A stretch of DNA of 64,000 nucleotides from Tolypeutes matacus. Taxonomy: Eukaryota > Chordata > Mammalia > Cingulata > Chlamyphoridae. The notes under the pieces are model-generated. The model made no database searches and was not told the origin of the DNA. It saw only the letters and a list, made by a program, of their open reading frames with translations. The stretch lies in contig JAKSZT010054569.1 in assembly GCA_026826555.1 (NCBI GenBank), positions 3,276,258-3,340,257 of the forward strand. Reading direction: 5' to 3'. Position numbers and translations under genes: made by a program. This document shows, one piece after another, positions 57,036 through 64,000 of the stretch (position 1 is the first letter of the stretch; each line of letters starts with the position of its first letter).

Positions 57036-57838
57036 CTCCCTGGCTAGTGTGGATTCTTCAGTCATTGAGGCTGGTTGTGTGCGAAGCTTTAATTGATGGT
57101 GAAGAATGAAATTCAAATGACTGAAACACCACCCACGTGGAATATATTTAGGGGAAGCCTCTGTCGCCTCTCCTCCTCTCCTTCTCATCCTCCTCATTTC
57201 CTTTTTCGTGCCTGCTCCCCAGCACTGTTCGAAGGAGTTCTGGCAGCAGCAGGCTTGTTGCTGGACAATGCAGCTGGGTCCATAGGGGTGGACCTTGAGC
57301 TTCTCCAGGCGGGCAGAGAGGCCCTTGGCCTTGGTGTGTCACAGTGCTGGCTGCCAGACATGGAAAAGCAGTGGGGGTGGAGGCCAAACTAACAGCGACA
57401 AGTCCTCTGAACATTGCATACCGGGGGTGCACGCTCGAGTTGCCGCCTTTTGCTGAACTCTGGTGAGCTCTTGCTGCCACCCAGCAGCCTTTGGCTGCTA
57501 AGGGGCTGCACCTGAACTGGCCTGCTCCTGGGAGGTAGCTTCCTGGGACCTGTTCTGATACACATTGCTTTCCTCAGTTCTCCTGTGACATATTTACTTG
57601 GCACTGATGGATGATTTTGTAATAAACACTGGCCAAGACTGTTGGCCTTAGGGAACAGCTTGTCCACCTTGGCTGGGAACGTGGAGATTTTCCTGGGCAT
57701 TGATCTCAGGCTTCAGAGCCTAAAAGAGTCCCTTCTAACTGGCCACTGAAATTGGGGAGCAGGCTCCTTATGGTTTTCTAAATAAGTAAACAATTTATTT
57801 AAGCTTATCTAGAATACCTTCCTCCTTAGTTCATTTAA
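57036..57838. other. Unique sequence, no gene seen
   Basis: No repeat recognised. Frames of 99-110 aa on both strands overlap and lack domains. Confidence 0.4.
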
Positions 57839-57839
57839 C

Positions 57840-58450
57840 TTAAAAAAAAAAAAAAAAGTAATGAAATATACCTGCAGGAAAAAAGCCTTATATATATATA
57901 TTTACACATTCAATTAAAAGAATACTTATCAAGCAAGATCTTTTGTAACCATCACCCAGGCTAAGAAATCGCAGTTTCCGTATCTTAGAAGCCCTCTCTG
58001 CATCCCTCCTCAATCACAACCAACTCCTCCCAGAGGGAACAACAGTCCTTATTTTTATGATAATGGTTACTTCGACTTTATTACTTTCACCACATATAGA
58101 AATGGAAACATCCTATATGTATTCTTTGTAAGACTAACTTCTTTCTGCTTGATGTTATATGTAAGATTCACCCAAGTTGCTGAATGCAGCTGTTGTTAGT
58201 CATTTTCACTGATAAGTAAATATTCCGTTGTAAGAATAGACCGTAAGTTATCTTCCTGATTACCATCGATGACATTTGGCTTGTTTCCCGTTTTACTGTT
58301 TTATGATCAACACTGTCATGGATATTCTCATGCGCATTTCTCTAGAGAGACACATTTGCCCATGTTTCTTTGGGAACTGTATCTTGGGATGGAATCACTG
58401 GGATATAGGGTCACACATGTTCAACTTTACAAGGCTTTCATAATATAGTT
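57840..58450 (-). mobile_element. Ancient L1 (L1M/HAL1-like) 3' fragment, antisense
   Basis: Plus-strand words 'gtaaccatcacccaggctaa', 'gatgttatatgtaagattca' and 'gggatggaatcactgggata' match the reversed 3' region of old L1 families. It is highly diverged and includes an A-run at 57843-57857. Confidence 0.75.
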
Positions 58451-59135
58451 TTAGGCTTTGTATATTTTCTTTTAATTTTTAAACACATGTTTTCTCCTTG
58501 GTTATTTAAAATTATTCTTTGAGTACTTTTTAATAGTTAAAAATGTAATTTTCACGCACATATAAGGTGAACACATGCCAAAGACTTTAGTTCAGTAATT
58601 AATGTGGGTATCAGGAAGATGGCAAGGAAAATTTGAGGAATAGAGATTTTTCTTCATTGGTAGTTGGTCAAAGGAAGGCTGAGATGATTTTGCTAATAGA
58701 TACAAAACTGGTTAATGTCCTATAGGGCCATAAAGCCACAACCTTTGAGTTTTCTTATCAGCCAGAATTCTATCTGCAAGTCAATGTATAGCTTCAAAGT
58801 GTCAGGGCTCTTATCAAACAGTAAATAGCAAAGTCAAACACAGGTACTGTCTCCTAGATAATTACATATTTGTTATATGAGTGTGTTAAAAATGGCATTG
58901 AGAGGACACGTGGTCTCTCTCCTGCCTTATTTCCCAGTTTGGGTTATTTTTTTCTTAACGATACTGTACTTTGCCTATCTTACAAGTTTATGATGAGGAT
59001 CAAATGAGAACAAATGAAAATGCTTTGTAAACTGTGATGTGCCAAACATATTTTAATTGTGGTTATTATTTTACAAAGCCCCTGAACATAAAGAGAATGC
59101 ATCATATATTGGAATGAATACTAATGTGGGAAGGA
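58451..59135. other. AT-rich sequence with a MIR tail
   Basis: A sense MIR tail is likely at 58960-59075 ('atgatgaggatcaaatgaga', 'atgctttgtaaactgtgatg'). The remainder is unassigned. Confidence 0.45.
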
Positions 59136-59137
59136 GA

Positions 59138-59730
59138 AAAGAGCTAAAATTTATTGAATACCTATTGTATTAGTCAGCCAAAGGGGTGCTAATGTGAAAT
59201 ACCAAAAATGGGTTGGTCTTTATAAAGGGTGTTTATTTGGGGTAGAAGTCCACAGAGACCAGGCCAGAAAGCATTAAGTCTCTTCTCTCACCACAGTCCG
59301 TTGCCACGTGTTAGAGCAAGACAGCTGTAGGCGTTTGCCAGGGTTCAGGCTTCTGGGGTCCTCTCTTCCCGGGGCTGCGTTTCTCTCCAGGCTTAGCTCC
59401 TGTTTCCTCCACAAGTTCAGCTGTAGACGATCAGGCGAACGGCTTGCTTCTCTTCTCCTGGGGCCTTCTTTCCAATATCAAAACTGCTTCTCAAAAGACT
59501 GCTTCAACTGTCCTTTGCCTTGCCTTTTATATTCGACTCCCCACTCACCAAGGCGTGGGGTTCAACGCCCTAATCATAACCTAATCATGCCCAGATTAAC
59601 AGATCAGTTTACAAGCATGAGCCAATTATAGTTTTGGAATTCATAATTACATCAAATTGGCCAATGGTTACACCTATATTAAAACTACTTTCTAAATCTC
59701 ATTTAATTCTTATAGAAAGACTGAAAAGAG
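59138..59730 (-). repeat. MIR SINE fragment split by a solo LTR
   Basis: 'aatttattgaatacctat' before and 'cctatattaaaactac...atctcatttaattct' after the LTR are successive parts of a reversed MIR. Confidence 0.6.
59166..59672 (-). mobile_element. Solo LTR, ERVL-like, antisense
   Basis: 507 bp with a perfect 5-bp duplication cctat at 59161-59165 and 59673-59677. On the minus strand it starts tgtaaccattggcc and ends gctgactaataca. It is the closest relative in the window of 35101-35611. An antisense open frame of 107 aa (59308-59631) resembles a 98-aa antisense frame in that LTR. Confidence 0.95.
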
Positions 59731-59734
59731 AACC

Positions 59735-59850
59735 TGCTTCAGTTTCTCTGTCTGTAATTTGGGGGTAACAGCAGCACAGTAGGCTGTGATAAGAATGAAT
59801 GAGTTCATGCAGCCTTTCTGCTAAAAAAAGTGCCTGGTAGATTAAACTCC
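59735..59850 (+). repeat. MIR SINE fragment, sense
   Basis: 'tcagtttctctgtctgtaat' and 'aagaatgaatgagttcatgc' match the MIR core. Confidence 0.6.
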
Positions 59851-60462
59851 TAAGAAATGTTGGTTCACTAAGTAGCTAATCTGTTATTCGGACACATCTA
59901 CTGAAGTTTTTTTGTTCTTTAATGACAATCTATTTCTATAAGTTCTATTTGGTTCTTAGTTCTTTTACAAATTTGCCTTTATTTTTAAAAAATAATGTCT
60001 TGTTTTTGTCTCAAGTCTTAAATTCCTTTTTTTTTTTTTTTTTGGCTTTAATCTCACTAAATGTACTTATTTTTTAGTCATTCTTCAATTATACTGTTAC
60101 ATAAAATACTGTAGGTCTAATACTGCCATTTGTTATGTCTACTGATTCTCACTTATTAAACTATTTCATTTCTTTTCAATTAAAAGATCGATTAGCTGCT
60201 ATCATCCCATGTATACTTATATGTTCTGGCAAAATAAATCTTAGTCCCTTTAGTTAATTTTTTAAATCATAGATTATTAACGGGAGTTGGCCTAGTTCTT
60301 CAGACCAACTGCAAGCAGAGAAACTCAGATAATATCCCCCTTTTCTAGATTTTTATTTTCTACTACAATTTATTGGCAATTTGATCAAATTCACTGCTGG
60401 AATCATCTGTTATTTTATATTTTGGGGCTCCTCCCCTATCCTGGACTCTAGCATAATGTCAT
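59851..60462. other. AT-rich sequence, possibly very old LINE
   Basis: Contains a T-run near 60027-60044. Some words ('gttctatttggttcttagtt') look like the reversed part of an old L1/HAL1, but I cannot bound it. Confidence 0.35.
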
Positions 60463-60464
60463 AA

Positions 60465-60665
60465 GAGTATAACTGTGGGCCAGTTACCTGTTCTCTGGAC
60501 CTTGGTTTCCTCCACTGTAAAAAGGGGATGACATTGTGGACATAAAAAAATAAAAAATAAAAAAATGGGGGCGGGGAGGATGACAACAGGGATGTGTGAA
60601 ATTGTGCATAGCAGTGCCTGGCACAGAGCAAGCAAATCAGTAAATGTTAACTTTTATTAGGACTG
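60465..60665 (+). repeat. MIR SINE with A-rich insert
   Basis: 'tgggccagttacctgttctc', 'ccactgtaaaaaggggatga' and 'agcagtgcctggcacagagc' follow MIR order. An A-rich stretch near 60542-60566 interrupts it. Confidence 0.85.
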
Positions 60666-61790
60666 TTTTTCTTCATATTAATCTTTTTGTTAATAACATT
60701 ATACTCCTAAATCAAATGTAGCCCAATATTACATCCATCGGTACAATATAATCACTATTCTCTCCTTGTCCTGTCCACAGTGTCTGCATATTCTGATGTT
60801 TCTGCCTCATCCATCCTCATTTTCTTTTCTTGTTGTCTGCTAGATCCACTGTGCACCTTCATCTCTCCAGCTACATGGATCTTTCCCGGTCTCAATGACC
60901 CCAGTCCTTTCAGCCTCTTTCCAAATCATCTCCATCTTTTAGGGCTCAAAGATAGCTCTAAGTCCTTTATGAAGGCTTTTTGGCCAAGGCTTTTCGACCC
61001 GCCCTCCTCTCCTTTCTTTGAATTCCAAATACCTGTATGCAGCGTAGCTTTCTCAGGATGCAGTGCCTTGTATCACCACTGGGCTCACGTAGGTGCCCCT
61101 CATATGTTTAGACATTTTGGCTTTGGGGGCATATATTTGGTGGGAATCTGCGATCTGGTTTGTGATTATGTCCCTCCAGAGAGGATTTTTTTGTTTCTGC
61201 CATGTGTTGCTTGGTTACCAGCCTGGCACCACTTTGTTGATTTCTCAGGCTGGGATTCCTGGATCACTCAGGTTGTGTACATTTGAACCCCCAACCCAAA
61301 TGAGGGTAGACTTGTGGTTATCAATTCCATGGTTTCTTGAAGCAGGATCTACCACAGGAGTGGTCACTTGAGGAATAATAAACAAAACTGGGATTTAATA
61401 GATTATCTCTATTGTTACACTGTCTTAAGCCAGTAGCACAAGCCAGCATGTGTGGCAGTTCCTGAGGGCGTGTGTGAGCCGGGCATCACATTCTTTTAGT
61501 CCACAGGAAGAAGTGGGAGTGGGTGTGATGGTCCCATTGTGTAGAAACAGAAATGGAGGCCCAAAACACTGGGAATGGACCTACACCCTCTGGATACTCT
61601 ATTGTTTTGCCAAAAAAAAAAAAAAAAAAAAAAAAAAGAGGTAAGGTGATGAACCTCCATGAGAGGAGGGAATGCAATCTTTGGTCCATCCGTTACTGCC
61701 CCCAATTCCCAAATCCATCACTGGACCACACGTCTTCCCCAACAGTTCTAGGTCCTACTGTAACCCTTCAGAGAGGAAACAGCCCACTTT
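60666..61790. other. Unique sequence with A-run; no gene seen
   Basis: A weak L2-like piece may lie at 60780-61050. An (A)26 run is at 61612-61637. The 168-aa plus-strand frame (60780-61286) is Phe/Ser/Pro-rich without a domain. Confidence 0.4.
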
Positions 61791-61794
61791 AATT

Positions 61795-61990
61795 TGTGCG
61801 ATACTTTAGAGTTACAAAGCACTTTCACATGCAGTTTCTTATTTCATGGCTGTGAGACAGACAAAATAGGAGGAACCTGAGAACCTGGGGCTCAGGTTGG
61901 TGAAGGGGTTTGCTTCAAAGGCCACACAATTTAAATGGTGTATCAGGGATTCCAAGTTGGGTCCTTTGACTGTCATCCAGGCTTTGGGAT
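61795..61990 (-). repeat. MIR SINE, antisense
   Basis: 'tagagttacaaagcactttc' and 'gaacctggggctcaggttgg' follow the reversed MIR, of the variant with 'caaagcactttcacatgcag'. Confidence 0.7.
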
Positions 61991-62490
61991 CAGGGAGGTA
62001 CTTAAAATGCAGGTGGCATTATCAACATATGTGGATTGTTGAGCAGAATGAAATAGAGAATCTTTTGGGACCACCACCTCAGGGCCTTGCCGTCGTAGGG
62101 GCTAAACAGATGGCAGCCTCTACAATGGCACCAGACTCTCTCTAGCTTTCTTTTAGAAACCTGGTAAGGCAGAAATAAGAATTCTTTCCTAAATTTAGCA
62201 CCTGGAGATAACCAGATTGAGGCTATGTGAGATATTCATGTCCTAATCCTTTTCTTTTTAAAATGAGATTTCACACCATTGCGGAGCTCCTCGGCCCACT
62301 GCCTTTGAGGCACCACGGTGCCCTAAATTGTCCTCAGCACAAAACAGGTGCTTCACGAGTATTAGGTGAATGGCATTGCATGGTGACCAGCCAGCTCCAA
62401 AATTCCAGCCACTACCTGGTGACCAATAGTTTCTTGCCTTTGAAATAGCGGTGGGGGACTGAGGGCATGCTCGCCATGGCGCTGACGGGG
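61991..62490. other. Unique sequence, no gene seen
   Basis: No repeat or exon was recognised. Confidence 0.4.
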
Positions 62491-62495
62491 GGGCC

Positions 62496-63225
62496 TGTCT
62501 GGGCTCTGATCTGCCATCACTCAGGCAACTCTGGCTGTGACAGGATGTGAAGGGGACTCAGCCCCCCACACCTGCGCCATACAGCAGGCTAACCCAAGAA
62601 TAGAACGGCTTTCGGCCTTTATTTCAACTTGCTAATTTCAGGAGCACAGGACTGACCATCTTTATTTAACTTTACCCAAGTCCTGTGTTTCTAGAAAGAG
62701 AAGATTTTGAGAAACACCTCCTACCCTTTGTTCCTGCAGAGAAGCCCCTTTCCCCAGATGGCCAGATAAGACTCAGGGATGCCCCCCACCCCCGTTCACC
62801 TGTGCCAAAGCTGGACACAGACCTTCCACATTCCGTTCCTTGCCTCAGAAATACCCCAGCTTGAACTGCTTGTCCCATTGATCAGTTGGAACCAAATGCT
62901 GGTTAACCAAACTTAGGTTCAGCCTCTCTTCTTCTCGGAGACCCCTGAAATTTAAGTGCACTTCCCAGAAAATGGGCTGCTGCGGCGTAAAATATTCTCA
63001 ACTATCCGATCACGCCAACCTCTCCTCCCACTTCCCTACGTCCAAGCCGTTCTTCTACGTAAAGGAAAAATCCTCCTTGAGAGATGTGTGGAGCTCATGC
63101 TCCGCACGTTTTCCCTTTTGCAAAACAGCCCCCTCCCGCCAGTGCAGAGGTCCCTTTCTGCCTTGTGGTAATCCTTTTGAATAAAGTCTCTCCTAACCAA
63201 GTCCAGATTTGCTTTTTATTTGGCA
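62496..63225 (+). mobile_element. Probable class I-like ERV LTR; left end uncertain
   Basis: The right part has LTR architecture: a C-rich promoter-like stretch, a poly(A) signal aataaa at 63180-63185, and a U5-like end 'gctttttatttggca' closing in CA at 63225. The left edge is a guess: it is the only TG preceded by ggcc, matching the bases just after 63225, and a 4-bp match is weak evidence. No internal viral sequence is present. Confidence 0.45.
63215..63220 (-). promoter_or_regulatory. Poly(A) signal AATAAA for the minus-strand gene
   Basis: First AATAAA after the stop codon at 63345 on the minus strand, about 125 bases downstream, followed by a GU-rich 'gacttggttagg'. It lies within the last 11 bp of the probable LTR. 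Confidence 0.5.
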
Positions 63226-63344
63226 GGCCCCAGGCCCCAGGAAGTCATGCCTGCCCCCTTTGGCCTCCCCGGTCACCAGGTGTTGAAGCAGTGAGGAGGG
63301 CGGCTGGGGGTCCCAGGCTGGGTGGGCCTGGAAGTCCACGGTGT

Positions 63345-63503
63345 TCAGGCTTTCAAGGCTCTCCAGACTAACACCGCGCCCACCCCGATGGCCAGGCTGA
63401 CTGCGACTGCCACCGGCACGGCCCACAAGAGCACTTGGGAGAATTTTCCAGACTGGTCTGAAAGCAGCTTACTATTCTTCAGGGTATAGAGGTAGGGACT
63501 CCC
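63345..63503 (-). CDS. Predicted terminal coding exon, unknown small membrane protein
   Basis: The 53-codon segment begins just after a good splice acceptor: on the minus strand, a pyrimidine-rich 'ctgacactcctcctccacag' ends at 63504. It starts in phase 0 and ends with TGA at 63347-63345. It encodes a short juxtamembrane part (GSPYLYTLKNSKLLSDQSGK) followed by a roughly 24-residue hydrophobic helix (about residues 24-47: VLLWAVPVAVAVSLAIGVGA and on), with a tiny tail WRALKA. This fits the end of a type I membrane protein with almost no cytoplasmic domain. A GPI signal is less likely because charged residues end the chain. I do not recognise the protein. The short 3' UTR reaches an AATAAA at 63220. 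Coding potential is inferred from the gene architecture only. Confidence 0.5.
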   Translation of the reverse strand, partial: GSPYLYTLKNSKLLSDQSGKFSQVLLWAVPVAVAVSLAIGVGAVLVWRALKA

Positions 63504-63605
63504 CTGTGGAGGAGGAGTGTCAGAGGTTAGGGGCTCCGAAAACCATCCATCTGCCCACCTAAGGCTGGCTTGGCCCCCATCCTGAGGTTGGATTTTAAAA
63601 CTTAC

Positions 63606-63665
63606 ACATTTTCCCAGCTCTTGCCTTAGGGTCAAGCTCCTCCCTGCACATGGTGCCCAAACCTT
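63606..63665 (-). CDS. Predicted penultimate exon of the same gene
   Basis: 60 bases (20 codons) between an acceptor-like 'catcctcacgcag' and a donor 'gtaagt' (63605-63600). It encodes KVWAPCAGRSLTLRQELGKC, with two cysteines. Its phase joins the terminal exon exactly without a stop. The acceptor has a weak pyrimidine tract and the same frame stays open further upstream, so the true 5' edge could differ. Earlier exons, including any signal peptide, would lie beyond the window. The intron between the two exons is 102 bases, which is short but possible. Confidence 0.35.
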
Positions 63666-63964
63666 CTGCGTGAGGATGGCTATCCAAAATGGCCCAACAC
63701 CCAGCCGGAACCTCCTCTGGGTTCCTCATCAGCATGTCCTTTCCCATCAACTAGGTGACCAATGGAGGAGGGGGCTGGGACCCAGGTAGAACCCCACCTC
63801 TGTTTCCTCGAGGAGGACCCCAGGATCAGGGAAGGTAGATGTGGGGAGACAATTAGTTCTGGAGAAGGTCAAAGAACACAAAGTGAGAAGGGCTGGGAGA
63901 GGAGGCCTTTGGGCCTGCCACCCTGGATTCTTTCTTCCTTCTCACCTCTCTGTTTGTCTTGCTC
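63666..63964. other. Possible intron, otherwise unassigned
   Basis: No further exon with clean splice edges was identified. If the minus-strand gene is real, this would be intron. Confidence 0.3.
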
Positions 63965-64000
63965 CCAGTGAGTGTTAATTGAGCACCTGCTATGTCAAGC
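63965..64000 (-). repeat. MIR SINE, antisense, cut by the window edge
   Basis: 'gttaattgagcacctgctat' is the start of a reversed MIR. Confidence 0.7.

Overview
The window is mammalian nuclear DNA, almost certainly from a xenarthran and most likely an armadillo (Dasypus). The best marker is a set of tRNA-derived DAS-type SINEs that occur in both orientations, several with flanking target duplications. Around them are L1 copies at several stages of decay, solo LTRs with TG...CA ends and 5-bp duplications, and a dense background of old mammalian repeats (MIR, L2, MER5-type and other hAT elements, MLT1 LTRs). No bacterial, plasmid or intact viral gene is present. Species and family names rest on pattern recognition alone; no database was searched.

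Layout. 1-10 kb: mostly unique sequence with MIR fragments, a hAT MITE inside a MIR (1409-1910), one DAS SINE, a solo ERV LTR (3020-3461), an L2 tail (7440-7905) and a perfect 13-bp hairpin (8519-8551). 10.03-13.6 kb: a 5'-truncated L1 that carries a 38-bp patch copied from 1.1 kb upstream and three insertions stacked at one target. 13.6-35 kb: unique sequence with MIRs, an LTR (17420-18103), an L1 3' fragment, a short minisatellite, an MLT1 LTR and a small CpG-rich patch. 35.1-37.4 kb: an LTR, then an MLT1, then a MER5A split by a SINE. 37.5-44.9 kb: a near full-length but dead L1, itself interrupted by an L1 3' fragment, a solo LTR and a SINE. 45-53 kb: MIR, MER5 and L2 pieces and two older L1 fragments. 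53.4-55.4 kb: the relic of a hAT transposase and its 3' end, split by two SINEs in opposite orientation. 55.4-63 kb: unique sequence, an old L1 piece, an LTR inside a MIR (59166-59672) and a probable LTR ending near 63225.

The only candidate host gene is at the right edge on the minus strand. Two exon-like segments (63606-63665 and 63345-63503) join in phase and end in a transmembrane helix, a stop codon and a nearby AATAAA. I could not identify the product. The rest of the gene would lie beyond base 64000. Nothing else looks like a protein-coding exon, and I see no tRNA, rRNA or CRISPR locus.

The insertions record a relative order. MIR, L2 and hAT elements came first. L1 and MLT1 copies followed, and then ERVL-like solo LTRs and DAS SINEs landed inside them. 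I found no clear new biological system. The observations most worth checking are the unidentified membrane-protein exons with a poly(A) signal at an LTR edge, the templated 38-bp insertion, the triple insertion at one site, and the hAT transposase relic.
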